64,000 bases of DNA, from positions 237,443-301,442 of the forward strand of contig NZ_KZ821206.1 of the NCBI RefSeq assembly GCF_003184905.1, given 5' to 3'. Position numbers and translations under genes: made by a program. How positions within the stretch are numbered: the first letter of the stretch is position 1; each line of letters starts with the position of its first letter. Below, piece after piece: positions 49,019 to 58,899 of the stretch. The notes beneath the pieces were generated by a model, which worked only from the letters and a program-made list of their open reading frames with translations, did no database searches and was not told the DNA's origin. The stretch is from Bacillus sp. CGMCC 1.16541 (GTDB lineage Bacteria; Bacillota; Bacilli; Bacillales; Bacillaceae_H).

Positions 49019-50164
49019 ATGAAAATGATTTATTTAGATTACGCCGCTACTACACCGATGTGTAAAGAAGCACTTGATGTTTATCAAAAAGTAGCCACGC
49101 TTTATTATGGCAATACAAATAGTCTTCATGATTATGGAACGGAAGCAGCACAACTACTAGAGTTATGTAAAGAAAAAGTAGCCGGCTGGCTCAATGGAGA
49201 GACTGAATGTGTTTATTTTACAAGTGGTGGCACGGAGTCAAATTATGTAGCTGTGCAGTCCCTTTTACATGGAAGTATACATAAAGGGAAACATATCGTA
49301 ACAACAAAGCTCGAACATTCTTCTTTACTTAATCTATGGACTCATCTCGAGCAAGAAGGATATTCGATTACTTATTTACCTACAGATTCATATGGTCTTG
49401 TGTCAATCCACGAATTAGAACGCGCAATTCGTCAAGACACTGTCCTTGTTGCGATTCAGCACGTGAATCATGAAATTGGAACGATACAACCAATCAAAGC
49501 AATTGGTCACTTGCTAAAAGAGAAGGGTGTCCTCTTTCATTGTGATTGTGTTCAATCATTTGGAAAACTTCCAATTGACGTAAAAGCAGCAAATATTAGC
49601 AGTCTTTCCATCTCGAGTCATAAGCTGTATGGTCCAAAAGGTGTTGGTGTCCTTTATCTAAATCCATATACAAATTGGAAATCCGTTTATCACTCGAAAT
49701 CGACTACTCAATCATTGCGTCCTGGTACGGTAAATATGCCTGGTATCGCTGCGTTTGTTACAGCCACTGAACAAGTAATGAAAAAAATGACTGAAGAACA
49801 TGAACGTTATCAACATCTATTTTCTTATCTAAATCAGTGTTTACATGGACTGACGGACTTTGTTCATGTTGAAGGGTACCATTCGCATCATTTGCCGAGC
49901 ATTGTAGGGTTAACATTTGCAAGCGTGCAAGGTCAATATGTTATGTTACAATGTAATCGTTACGGGTTAGCCGTTTCAACGGGAAGCGCTTGTCAAGTTG
50001 GACAACAATCCCCTTCCTCTACTCTTCTTTCAATCGGAAAGACAACAGAAGAAGCAAAGAGGTTTGTACGTATTTCTTTCGGAAAAGAAACGACTGATTA
50101 TCATATTGATCAGTTTGTCATGACATTGAAAAAACTTTATCACGAATTTTCGTATGTGAAATGA
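49019..50164 (+). CDS. nifS: Cysteine desulfurase NifS (NAD-pathway type)
   Basis: A 381-residue PLP enzyme, distinct from yrvO in this window. It begins MKMIYLDYAATTPMCKEALD, has the PLP lysine in SISSHKLYGPKG and the active Cys in STGSACQVGQ. In B. subtilis NifS is needed to assemble the Fe-S cluster of NadA, and its gene lies divergent to nadB as here. I chose ATG 49019, 5 nt after AAAGGATGGTG; ATG 49013 and ATG 49025 are in-frame alternatives. It is followed 12 nt later by the nadR repressor. Confidence 0.94.
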   Translation: MKMIYLDYAATTPMCKEALDVYQKVATLYYGNTNSLHDYGTEAAQLLELCKEKVAGWLNGETECVYFTSGGTESNYVAVQSLLHGSIHKGKHIVTTKLEHSSLLNLWTHLEQEGYSITYLPTDSYGLVSIHELERAIRQDTVLVAIQHVNHEIGTIQPIKAIGHLLKEKGVLFHCDCVQSFGKLPIDVKAANISSLSISSHKLYGPKGVGVLYLNPYTNWKSVYHSKSTTQSLRPGTVNMPGIAAFVTATEQVMKKMTEEHERYQHLFSYLNQCLHGLTDFVHVEGYHSHHLPSIVGLTFASVQGQYVMLQCNRYGLAVSTGSACQVGQQSPSSTLLSIGKTTEEAKRFVRISFGKETTDYHIDQFVMTLKKLYHEFSYVK

Positions 50165-50176
50165 TAGGGAGCGGTA

Positions 50177-50719
50177 ATGATGAAAGCAGAACAAAAAAAA
50201 GTGCTAGGTGAAGAACGGCGATTGTTGATTCTATCGTGGTTAAAAGAACAAGGGATACCTTTAACGGGTAGTGAATTATCAAAACGTACAAATGTCAGTA
50301 GACAAGTCATTGTACAAGATATTTCTCTTTTAAAAGCCCGAAACGAACCCATTGTCGCAACGAGTCAAGGATACCTTTACATGTCCACTCAAGAAACGCA
50401 GCAACAGCGACGCATAATTGCCTGCCAGCACGGTCCTGACGAGACAGAGTCTGAACTCATGTTACTTGTCGACCACGGAGTGCGTGTAAAAGATGTCACA
50501 GTTGAACATCCAATTTATGGAGAGATTACAGCATCTATTATGGTCAGCACACGAAAAGAAGTTGAACTCTTTTTAGCCAATGTGAAGCATACAAATGCGA
50601 CCTATTTATCACAATTAACGGACGGAACACACCTTCATACAATTGAAGCGGATTCTATATTCAAACTTGATGCTGCATGTGATGCTTTAAAAAAAGCAGG
50701 ATTTTTAATTGACACATAA
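50177..50719 (+). CDS. nadR: NAD biosynthesis repressor NadR/NiaR (YrxA)
   Basis: A 180-residue transcription factor. An N-terminal winged HTH (HTH_11, about 14-65, with LTGSELSKRTNVSRQVIVQD) is joined to a C-terminal 3H domain (about 80-175), named for three conserved histidines; VEHPIYGEI and GTHLHTIEADS are visible. It senses nicotinate and represses the nad genes. The start is ATG 50177, after AGGGAGCGG. It is co-transcribed with nifS and therefore probably autoregulated. Its stop codon lies in a terminator hairpin. Confidence 0.93.
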   Translation: MMKAEQKKVLGEERRLLILSWLKEQGIPLTGSELSKRTNVSRQVIVQDISLLKARNEPIVATSQGYLYMSTQETQQQRRIIACQHGPDETESELMLLVDHGVRVKDVTVEHPIYGEITASIMVSTRKEVELFLANVKHTNATYLSQLTDGTHLHTIEADSIFKLDAACDALKKAGFLIDT

Positions 50720-50750
50720 AAGAGTTGGTTGCACGCCAGCTCTTTTATGT
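50714..50750. terminator. Bidirectional terminator between nadR and pheA
   Basis: ACATAAAAGAG and CTCTTTTATGT pair perfectly; an inner TGG/CCA extends the stem. It includes the nadR stop TAA (50717-50719) and ends 7 nt before the pheA stop. Confidence 0.88.
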
Positions 50751-50756
50751 TCTGTT

Positions 50757-51608
50757 CTATTTTATAAGATAGTAAGGATAGCTACCTAACACATTCACTG
50801 TACACCCTAATGCCTCTAGTTCAGCCATGGCTCCTGGGATTAAAATGTCATCCATCTTCTGCTCAATGTCTACAATGAAAAAATAATGTCCAAGCCCTGT
50901 TTTCATCGGGCGAGATTCAATTTTAGATAAGTTCAATTTTCTCCACCCAAAGGCAGATAATACTTGATGGAGTGCTCCTGCTTGGTCAGATGGCAATGTA
51001 ATCATTAACGTTGTTTTGTACCCGTCATGTTGCTCAAACGGCTCTTCCTCTTGTGGATGACGTCGTAACACAACAAAGCGAGTCGTATTATGATTATAGT
51101 CATGAATATTCGGTTGTGCGATATGTAAGCCGTATTCCTTTGCAGCCAGTTCGTTTGCAATCGCTCCAATGATTTCTTCAGGATGCTCCTTTACAAATTG
51201 AGCTGCTGATGCTGTAGAAGTCGTTGTTTCAAGCAATACGTCCGACAGCTTTGTATGTAAAAATTTATGACATTGCGCAATCGCATGTGAGTGAGAATAA
51301 ACGGTTGTTACTTGTTCCCACGCATCAATATGCGCTGCATGTACCATTAAATGTTGGCGAATCGGCAAGACAATTTCTCCTACAATAGGCAATCGTTTTT
51401 CATGAATTAAATAATCTAGTGTTAAGTTTACAGACCCTTCAAGCGCATTTTCTAATGGCACAATTCCATACTCTACTTCCCCGTTTACCACGGCATCCAC
51501 ACAAGAAGGAATGGTGCGATAAGGAATATGTTCATCTTGTTGAAACATCGTTTGAACCGCAATATGTGTAAATGTTGCTCTTGGTCCTAAATAACCTATT
51601 CTCCTCAA
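50757..51608 (-). CDS. pheA: Prephenate dehydratase PheA
   Basis: A 283-residue monofunctional prephenate dehydratase that makes phenylpyruvate for phenylalanine synthesis. The N-terminal half has YLGPRATFTHIAV and the catalytic TRF motif is in HNTTRFVVL (about 174-182). The C-terminal ACT domain (about 198-278) binds Phe and contains LSKIESRPMKTGLGHYFFIV. The start is TTG 51608, with GGAGAG upstream. It follows pheB, but a strong terminator lies between, so it may need its own promoter or read-through. Confidence 0.95.
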   Translation of the reverse strand: MRRIGYLGPRATFTHIAVQTMFQQDEHIPYRTIPSCVDAVVNGEVEYGIVPLENALEGSVNLTLDYLIHEKRLPIVGEIVLPIRQHLMVHAAHIDAWEQVTTVYSHSHAIAQCHKFLHTKLSDVLLETTTSTASAAQFVKEHPEEIIGAIANELAAKEYGLHIAQPNIHDYNHNTTRFVVLRRHPQEEEPFEQHDGYKTTLMITLPSDQAGALHQVLSAFGWRKLNLSKIESRPMKTGLGHYFFIVDIEQKMDDILIPGAMAELEALGCTVNVLGSYPYYLIK

Positions 51609-51672
51609 CTTCTTCTCTCCTATCTCAGCTGTTTATTATGTAAATATTCAAATAGATTCCTTTAAAAGATAA

Positions 51673-51710
51673 GCTGTACCAAAAGACACTATAATGTCTT
51701 TTGGTACAGC
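51673..51710 (-). terminator. Terminator/attenuator between pheB and pheA
   Basis: A 16-bp perfect stem (GCTGTACCAAAAGACA and its complement) with a 6-nt loop, followed by TTATCTTTT on the minus strand, 9 nt after pheB. Confidence 0.8.
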
Positions 51711-51719
51711 CACCGTGCA

Positions 51720-52169
51720 TTATGCTCCTGAGCCTAGCACTTCTACTTTATCAACAAACTCTAAATTTTTTAACCTTGTTAACAGCTCATTAATTTCAAT
51801 TTGCATACTAGATGTATCAAGAGATAAAGTCACATTGGCACGACCTTGTAACGGAATCGTCTGGTGAATGGTTAATACATTACAGCCTCCCGATGCTACC
51901 ACACTTAATAAGTGAGAAAGAGTACCTGATCGGTCTTCTAGATGAAAAAACAACGAAATGATACGCTGTTTCACAACTGTTTGAAATGGAAAAACCGTAT
52001 CTCTATATTTATAAAAAGCACTTCGACTAAGATCTACTGTATGTACCGCATCCGCGACAGATTCAGCTTTTCCTCGTTCAATTAATAACTTAGCTTCTAA
52101 TGTCTTTTTCATCGCTTCTGGCAATACATCTTCTCGAACTAAATAAAACTGTTTATCGAGTTTGTTCAA
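51720..52169 (-). CDS. pheB: ACT domain protein PheB
   Basis: A 149-residue protein of the UPF0735/PheB family. It has a short N-terminal helical region with an HTH-like stretch ([18 protein letters not shown]) and a C-terminal ACT domain (about 70-147, [20 protein letters not shown]). The name comes from its linkage to pheA; whether it is catalytic or regulatory is unsettled. The start is TTG 52169, with GGAGGAG 6 nt upstream. It sits between obg and pheA as in B. subtilis. Confidence 0.9.
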   Translation of the reverse strand: MNKLDKQFYLVREDVLPEAMKKTLEAKLLIERGKAESVADAVHTVDLSRSAFYKYRDTVFPFQTVVKQRIISLFFHLEDRSGTLSHLLSVVASGGCNVLTIHQTIPLQGRANVTLSLDTSSMQIEINELLTRLKNLEFVDKVEVLGSGA

Positions 52170-52209
52170 ATAAAGCTCCTCCCCTGTGTTAATCTCTCTG
52201 AATCCCTAA

Positions 52210-52273
52210 CCATTTGTATCTCTTTGAAAGTATAATACAAATGGATGGCACTACTTGTAAAGAAGCGCCATCC
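52210..52273 (-). promoter_or_regulatory. Overlapping hairpins downstream of obg and ahead of pheB
   Basis: Hairpin 1 pairs GGATGGC with GCCATCC (between 52243 and 52273) and may terminate obg. Hairpin 2 pairs CCATTTGTAT (52210-52219) with ATACAAATGG (52235-52244) across 15 nt. The two share bases at 52243-52244, so they could be alternatives. Confidence 0.5.
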
Positions 52274-52287
52274 GTTTCATTTATTTA

Positions 52288-53604
<1,317 letters not shown>

Positions 53605-53625
53605 TCATCTATGTAAGCAAACACA

Positions 53626-54168
53626 CTACTTTTCGTTCAACTCAATTACAACACTTGCTTCATTTGTTGTTACTTCTTGACTTACCACGTGTAAATGTGG
53701 ACTATATTCGTATTGTGTTAACCACTCATTCACATCATTACTACCTGTTAGTATTCCACTAAAGTCAAAAAAGAAACGAACAGATGATGAATCAAAAAGT
53801 AACGAGATGCTTAAATGATTCTCTTCGGTATAATCGCTATGTTCCTCTAACACTTGAACAAATGGGACAAACCACTCATATAGTTCTTTATCGTAAAGAG
53901 AAAGGTCTTTTACTTCCCCTAGCACTTCTACTTCTAAGCGAAGCGGAAGGCTATTCCAATGATAAGTCATAATATATCCGGCAAATAAATTCAATTTTGT
54001 GTTCGTTAAGCTCGATTCATGCTTTGCTTCAATTATAATCTCTTCAATAATTTCATTTGCTCGATCAAGTCGATTTAATGCAATGTTGCCTTTAATCAAC
54101 TGGAGTTTATTCAACCAATCATGTCGAGCATATCTTAGTATATCAACGACATTCCATTCCTTTTTCAT
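53626..54168 (-). CDS. spo0B: Sporulation phosphotransferase Spo0B
   Basis: A 180-residue phosphorelay protein that moves phosphate from Spo0F to Spo0A. The helical hairpin has the phosphoacceptor histidine in YARHDWLNKLQLIKGN (His16 by the chosen start), and the C-terminal part is a degenerate ATPase-like domain. Sequence after about residue 60 is poorly conserved, as usual for this family. The start is ATG 54168 (MKKEWNVVDI), 7 nt after GGAG; ten upstream in-frame codons lack a ribosome-binding site. It precedes obg. Confidence 0.92.
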   Translation of the reverse strand: MKKEWNVVDILRYARHDWLNKLQLIKGNIALNRLDRANEIIEEIIIEAKHESSLTNTKLNLFAGYIMTYHWNSLPLRLEVEVLGEVKDLSLYDKELYEWFVPFVQVLEEHSDYTEENHLSISLLFDSSSVRFFFDFSGILTGSNDVNEWLTQYEYSPHLHVVSQEVTTNEASVVIELNEK

Positions 54169-54293
54169 CTTTGCACTCCTAACTTTCAATTCGAGCAAGT
54201 ATAATCATCGTTGTTAATATCATAGATTTTATTAAACAACTACTTTTGTTTACTTTTTAAGATAGTGAGCTTCCCTGAAAGCCCAATATTAAA

Positions 54294-54299
54294 ATTATA
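54294..54299 (-). promoter_or_regulatory. Extended -10 promoter for spo0B-obg
   Basis: TGCTATAAT on the minus strand is a perfect extended -10, about 125 nt before spo0B, in the gap after the rpmA terminator. The -35 is weak. Confidence 0.5.
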
Positions 54300-54370
54300 G
54301 CAAATTCCCTTCTAGAATTGGACATTTATCTACAGATAATCCTTGCGAACGCCCAGATATTTTAAAGGCA

Positions 54371-54412
54371 AAAAAGAGAACTCTAACCAAAATAGGTTAG
54401 AGTTCTCTTTTT
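54371..54412 (-). terminator. Terminator of rplU-prp-rpmA
   Basis: An 18-bp perfect stem (AAAAAGAGAACTCTAACC and its complement), 6-nt loop, starts 5 nt after the rpmA stop, with T residues at its 3' side. Confidence 0.93.
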
Positions 54413-54417
54413 AACCC

Positions 54418-54726
<309 letters not shown>

Positions 54727-55062
54727 TTATTTGGTTTGTATTTTTATATAATTTCCATAATCAAGTTCGATTGTTTGTAATGACACAACCATTCCCTCAA
54801 GCAAGACTTGCATCTTCTCAAATGTTGACGAATCAACATCAGTTGGAAATTCACAACGGAGGTAACCACCGTCTTTTCCAGCTTGATCGATATGTGGTGT
54901 AACCCTACATAAAGCATGGATGGCATTAATAGTACCGAATGAAACAGCGGATGCGCCTGCACATACGAGGTCCTTTCCATGTTCAGCAAACTGAGCATGT
55001 CCATTCATCGTAAAGGCAACAATCTTTTTATTATCATTTCGGGAAATCGTTACTTTAATCAT
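54727..55062 (-). CDS. prp: Ribosomal-processing cysteine protease Prp (YsxB)
   Basis: A 111-residue cysteine protease that cleaves the L27 N-terminal extension. The catalytic pair is visible: His22 in MNGHAQF and Cys34 in DLVCAGASAVSFGTINAI. Length and spacing match the family. The start is ATG 55062. It lies between rplU and rpmA, next to its substrate gene, with short gaps (11 and 15 nt). Confidence 0.94.
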   Translation of the reverse strand: MIKVTISRNDNKKIVAFTMNGHAQFAEHGKDLVCAGASAVSFGTINAIHALCRVTPHIDQAGKDGGYLRCEFPTDVDSSTFEKMQVLLEGMVVSLQTIELDYGNYIKIQTK

Positions 55063-55073
55063 CTCAACTCGCC

Positions 55074-55382
55074 TTACGCGTTGATTTTTTCAATAACAAC
55101 TTTAGTGTAAGGTTGACGATGACCTTGTTTGCGGCGATAGTTTTTCTTCGCTTTGTATTTGAAAACGATGATTTTCTTCGCACGACCTTGCTTTTCAACT
55201 TTTGCAGTTACAGTTGCACCTTCAACAGTTGGAGCACCAACTTTAACGTTGTCGCCACCTACAAATAAAACTTTGTCGAAAGTAACTGTCTCACCTTGTT
55301 CACCAGCAAGCTTCTCTACGTAGATCGCTTGACCTTCTTGAACTTTGATTTGTTTACCACCAGTTTCGATAATTGCGTACAT
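55074..55382 (-). CDS. rplU: 50S ribosomal protein L21
   Basis: A 102-residue ribosomal protein that binds 23S rRNA with L20. It shows [18 protein letters not shown] at the start and [19 protein letters not shown] at the C-terminus. The start is ATG 55382, 6 nt after GGAGGTG; a GTG three codons earlier overlaps that site. It is preceded by a structured leader and a strong promoter. Confidence 0.97.
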   Translation of the reverse strand: MYAIIETGGKQIKVQEGQAIYVEKLAGEQGETVTFDKVLFVGGDNVKVGAPTVEGATVTAKVEKQGRAKKIIVFKYKAKKNYRRKQGHRQPYTKVVIEKINA

Positions 55383-55399
55383 TCTCTGCACCTCCTCAA

Positions 55400-55481
55400 T
55401 AAACTAAGACTCGCCATCATAGGTGTCAATTGACTTAAAACCTAATCTGCGCGGTTGTAGCACAGGTGCTACAAACTAACA
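55400..55481 (-). promoter_or_regulatory. L21 leader RNA element
   Basis: The 5' leader of rplU contains the hairpin TTGTAGCA/TGCTACAA and a second partly paired region (TTAGGTTTTAAGTC ... CACCTATG). This position and hairpin agree with the L21 leader described in Bacillus, thought to bind L21 for autoregulation. It was not modelled in full. Confidence 0.65.
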
Positions 55482-55487
55482 AAGTAA

Positions 55488-55517
55488 ATAATACTATACG
55501 TACAATGCGTGTGTCAA
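55488..55517 (-). promoter_or_regulatory. Sigma-A promoter of rplU-prp-rpmA
   Basis: TTGACA (55512-55517), 18 nt, TATTAT (55488-55493) on the minus strand. Confidence 0.75.
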
Positions 55518-55545
55518 TTATATTTTCTACTTCTTGCAAAAACAA

Positions 55546-57012
55546 TTAATTCTTCATTCGCCCTTGTACGTCTTGTTTAGAACCGATATACCGGACCGTA
55601 TAAGTACCACTTTCATGAGCGGAATTTGTGAAGAAGATTTCCATTGAAATAGCACTTCTTACCTTTTGTAACATGTCATCTTTTTTTAAGCGCTCGATGA
55701 TAGAGGCTCTTGTTTCAATCCAGATTGCTTCGTAATCGGTATTTTTATATTGTAAAAGGTGTCTTTCAATCTCATATATCACCGTTTCATCGTCTAATGT
55801 ACGACCTTTTCCCTGACACACTGGACATGGCTTTGTTACCGATGCATGAAGGCTTTCATTCGTCTTTTTTCTCGTAATTTGTAACAGCCCTAGTTCTGTA
55901 AATCCAACAACGGTTGTTCGAACCTCATCTTTTGACACTTGTTTTTTCATTTCTTGAATAACCGCTTGACGATCACGCTCTGATGACATATTGATGAAGT
56001 CCACAATGACAATGCCTCCGATATTGCGTAGCTTCATTTGCCTTGCTACTTCAATCGCTGCTTCTGTATTCACCTTTAAAGCCGTCTCTTTAAATGATGT
56101 TTTCCCCGTAAAGTTTCCGGTATTTACATCAATGACCGTGAGCGCTTCTGTTTCATCAATCACTAAATAAGCGCCACTTTTCAACCATACCACTCGTTTT
56201 AACAGCTTCTCCATTTCCTCTTCAATACGATAATAGGTAAAGATGCCTTCTTTTTCTCTGTAATAGGTTAAGGTCACTTGTGAATCTAGTCTTTGTTCCT
56301 TCAATAATTGAAACACGTCAAAGTCATCGACAACGATTTCGTTTACTGTGTTCTTTAACATACTACTTATCGTTGTCTCAATAAAATCATACGCATCATA
56401 AACAAGGGCCGGTACTTTTAAGGTAGCAGATTTTTGACGAAGATCTTCATACGTTTTTCTTACCTGATTGATTGTATGAGTCAGTTCCTCTATTGATTGT
56501 TGTTCAACAGCTGTTCGGAATAAAAATCCTTCTTGGTCTTTTCGATGCTCTTGTCCGAAGCTACGCCACTTTTCACGTTCGTTTTCATCTGCAATTTTCT
56601 TTGAAATCGCAATATAATTCCCATGAGGAACATATACCAACGCTTCTGTTGAAAGTTCAATCAGCCCTGTTAATTTAGGTCCTTTTGTTCCAATGCCTTC
56701 TTTTACAACCTGTACAAGAACCGCTTCTCCTTCACGAACAAAGTGTGAAATGCTCTTGTTTGCATATTCTGATCCCTTTGCTGCTTGATACGAAGCTAAA
56801 TCATCACGATGAATAAAGCCATTTTTGGATAAACCAAGATCGACAAACGCTGCTTGCATCCCTGGAACGACATTTGTCACTCGTCCGATATAAATATTCC
56901 CTACAACCTGCTGTTTATTTTGTTGTTCTAAATGAAGTTGCTCTAATCCGTTTTCCCCAATTAAAGCAATTCGCTTTGCAGTCGTCGCTACATTCATTAC
57001 ACACGTCTTCAA
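55546..57012 (-). CDS. rng: Ribonuclease E/G family endoribonuclease
   Basis: A 488-residue Rne/Rng-family nuclease. It has an N-terminal S1 domain (about 35-125, NIYIGRVTNVVPGMQAAFVD), a catalytic DNase I-like core with metal aspartates in ALTVIDVNTGNFTG (near 300) and GGIVIVDFINM (near 345), and the zinc-link motif CPVCQGKG (near 405). B. subtilis lacks RNase E/G and relies on RNase Y, so this gene marks a different lineage. The start is TTG 57012, with GAGG 8 nt upstream. It lies between spoIVFB and rplU. Confidence 0.93.
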   Translation of the reverse strand: MKTCVMNVATTAKRIALIGENGLEQLHLEQQNKQQVVGNIYIGRVTNVVPGMQAAFVDLGLSKNGFIHRDDLASYQAAKGSEYANKSISHFVREGEAVLVQVVKEGIGTKGPKLTGLIELSTEALVYVPHGNYIAISKKIADENEREKWRSFGQEHRKDQEGFLFRTAVEQQSIEELTHTINQVRKTYEDLRQKSATLKVPALVYDAYDFIETTISSMLKNTVNEIVVDDFDVFQLLKEQRLDSQVTLTYYREKEGIFTYYRIEEEMEKLLKRVVWLKSGAYLVIDETEALTVIDVNTGNFTGKTSFKETALKVNTEAAIEVARQMKLRNIGGIVIVDFINMSSERDRQAVIQEMKKQVSKDEVRTTVVGFTELGLLQITRKKTNESLHASVTKPCPVCQGKGRTLDDETVIYEIERHLLQYKNTDYEAIWIETRASIIERLKKDDMLQKVRSAISMEIFFTNSAHESGTYTVRYIGSKQDVQGRMKN

Positions 57013-57075
57013 AATTGTTTCCTCACTTTTACTACTTTTTATCTATTTTGGTTGTTTAACGTAAAAAAGAGCTTA

Positions 57076-57105
57076 ATAAAAAAAGCCGGCTATACAAGCC
57101 GAGCC
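57076..57105 (-). terminator. Terminator of spoIVFAB
   Basis: CGGCT and AGCCG form a short GC-rich stem with a 5-nt loop, followed on the minus strand by GCTTTTTTTATT, 34 nt after the spoIVFB stop. Confidence 0.65.
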
Positions 57106-57138
57106 ATGTAAGTCATTCTATTCTTATCTTACATAACA

Positions 57139-58005
57139 TTAATAAAAAGATACAAGCTCATCAATAGGAGAATCCATTCTTTTTTCTGCAAAATAGGCAT
57201 GCAACACTTCATTTTCATCTACTTGTTGTTGTTCACGATGATCGTTTTGAATAATAATGACGTGTTTGTATCCGCGTTGAAATCGCTGTAAAATGTGGTG
57301 AATTTTCTCCTCGTGAGTCACTGTTAATGGCTTTAGATTCTTAATCTCTCTTTCTTTTCCATTGTATCGTTCAAGCAAGAATCGCATATAGACATACTGT
57401 CTATGCTTCCAATCTGTATAGAGAGAATGCAGTAAGAACAACATAATAATCCATAAATGCAATTGTTGAAGATAGAAAGTAGCGGCAATTAAGCTCACTA
57501 CCGCTAGCAAACAAGCAGAGATTAACAATGCTTTTTTATACGCTTCTAAAAATGCCATACGTTGACTTAACACTAAAAACAACAACTTCCCTCCATCTAG
57601 CGGCCAAATAGGAAGTAAATTAAATCCTAATATAAGTAAATTATGATAGATAAATAGTTCGTGTGTAGCTGGCGAAATGATGGAAGTCATCATTAAAACA
57701 TAAGAAAGGCCCATCATCCAAATATGTTGAAGTGGACCACTCACAATGACAATAAAATCTTCATGAAACGGACGGTTTCCATGTTCATCTACTTCAGCAA
57801 CGCCCCCAAATGGCAACAATAAAATCTTACGAATACGCCAGGAAAAAAACTGGGCTGCCATCGCGTGACCTAACTCATGAACAAGGACGATTACAAAGAG
57901 CATGAGCAATTGTTTAAAACTAGCTGTTACAATCCCTATCGCAAATACAATCCAAAATAACGGATGGATGTGAATACGCATAAGTAAGGAAAGCATTTTA
58001 TTCAA
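57139..58005 (-). CDS. spoIVFB: Pro-sigma-K processing intramembrane metalloprotease SpoIVFB
   Basis: A 288-residue site-2-type protease in the outer forespore membrane that cleaves pro-sigma-K. The zinc motif HELGH is at 43-47, and the third ligand D137 lies in PLDGGKLL. About six spans occupy residues 15-190, and a C-terminal CBS-like domain (about 225-288) follows. The residue numbers equal those of B. subtilis. The start is TTG 58005, inside the end of spoIVFA (8-nt overlap), with AGGTGA 6 nt upstream. It is inhibited by SpoIVFA and BofC. Confidence 0.95.
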   Translation of the reverse strand: MNKMLSLLMRIHIHPLFWIVFAIGIVTASFKQLLMLFVIVLVHELGHAMAAQFFSWRIRKILLLPFGGVAEVDEHGNRPFHEDFIVIVSGPLQHIWMMGLSYVLMMTSIISPATHELFIYHNLLILGFNLLPIWPLDGGKLLFLVLSQRMAFLEAYKKALLISACLLAVVSLIAATFYLQQLHLWIIMLFLLHSLYTDWKHRQYVYMRFLLERYNGKEREIKNLKPLTVTHEEKIHHILQRFQRGYKHVIIIQNDHREQQQVDENEVLHAYFAEKRMDSPIDELVSFY

Positions 58006-58780
58006 ATGAAATCACCTGACTAGGATCAATAAATTCTTCGCCGTTTTTAATGGCAAAGTAGAATACTCCTTTTTCTCCACTTTCACTCGATGCCACAATC
58101 CCTAAGTTTGTTCCCTTATCGACAAAATCATAAATGTTTACGTTAATTTGTTTTAATTGTCCATACCACGTTTCCGTTCCATCTGCATGTTGCACAACAA
58201 CTGTTTTACCTAGCCCTTCTTTTGTTCCAACAAACTCAACAAACCCTTCATTCATGACTTCTACAACAGAGTTTGAATCAGTTTCAACCGTTATTCCTTG
58301 TCCGGTTTTTTCAAACGTTTCGACTACTTTACTTCCTGCTACTGGTACAGCGTAGCCACTGTTGACACTTTGTTCTGTTTGCTTTTTACTCTCATTAGGG
58401 ATCAGTACTAACGGCTGACCAAATGTCTTTTCATACCAATTTGACACAGTAGCAAACTGAAATTCTTTCTCCATACTTGTTTGTACAACATGACGAGCTT
58501 GCTCGAATGTAGGAGAAGGATTTTTAAACAAAATCGCAACAATGAGAACAAGACAAGCGGACATCAACACTTTAAACATAAACCACTCTTTGTTAAATAA
58601 CAGATGTCGATCTTGGTTACTCGGTGTGTATTCATACATTGAAAAATCAGTCGAGCCATAACGTTCTTCATCACTAAGAAAGGTACGCATTTTCGGCTGA
58701 ATGTCTTTTGGCTGTGCAGATCCCATTTTCTTTTTTCGATTTGCAATTCGCTTTCTAATTTCATCAGCACGTCGATTCAT
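57998..58780 (-). CDS. spoIVFA: SpoIVFA, inhibitor and anchor of SpoIVFB
   Basis: A 260-residue protein with a basic cytosolic N-terminus (about 1-70), one membrane span (about 72-90, VLMSACLVLIVAILF) and an outer domain of LytM/peptidase M23 type (about 150-260, GQGITVETDSNSVVEVMNEG), which lacks the full zinc site, as expected. It holds SpoIVFB inactive until SpoIVB cleaves it. The start is ATG 58780; GGAG is 11 nt upstream. A good sigma-E promoter lies just upstream (58819-58847). Confidence 0.92.
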   Translation of the reverse strand: MNRRADEIRKRIANRKKKMGSAQPKDIQPKMRTFLSDEERYGSTDFSMYEYTPSNQDRHLLFNKEWFMFKVLMSACLVLIVAILFKNPSPTFEQARHVVQTSMEKEFQFATVSNWYEKTFGQPLVLIPNESKKQTEQSVNSGYAVPVAGSKVVETFEKTGQGITVETDSNSVVEVMNEGFVEFVGTKEGLGKTVVVQHADGTETWYGQLKQINVNIYDFVDKGTNLGIVASSESGEKGVFYFAIKNGEEFIDPSQVISFE

Positions 58781-58818
58781 CTTCTATCATTCTCCTTGAT
58801 ATTAAGCTTGTATACTTT

Positions 58819-58847
58819 AATGTATGACTTGTCCGGAACGGTTATGA
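58819..58847 (-). promoter_or_regulatory. Sigma-E promoter of spoIVFAB
   Basis: TCATAAC (58841-58847), 14 nt, CATACATT (58819-58826) on the minus strand fits the sigma-E consensus closely and is about 40 nt before spoIVFA. Confidence 0.7.
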
Positions 58848-58869
58848 CAGAAGGAAAAAATCGTCAAAT

Positions 58870-58899
58870 AAAAAAAGCCTCCTTAACGGAAGGCTTTTT
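58870..58899 (-). terminator. Terminator of the mre-min operon
   Basis: AAAAAGCCTTCC and GGAGGCTTTTTTT form a stem with a short loop; the minD stop TAA is at its 5' edge. Confidence 0.9.
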
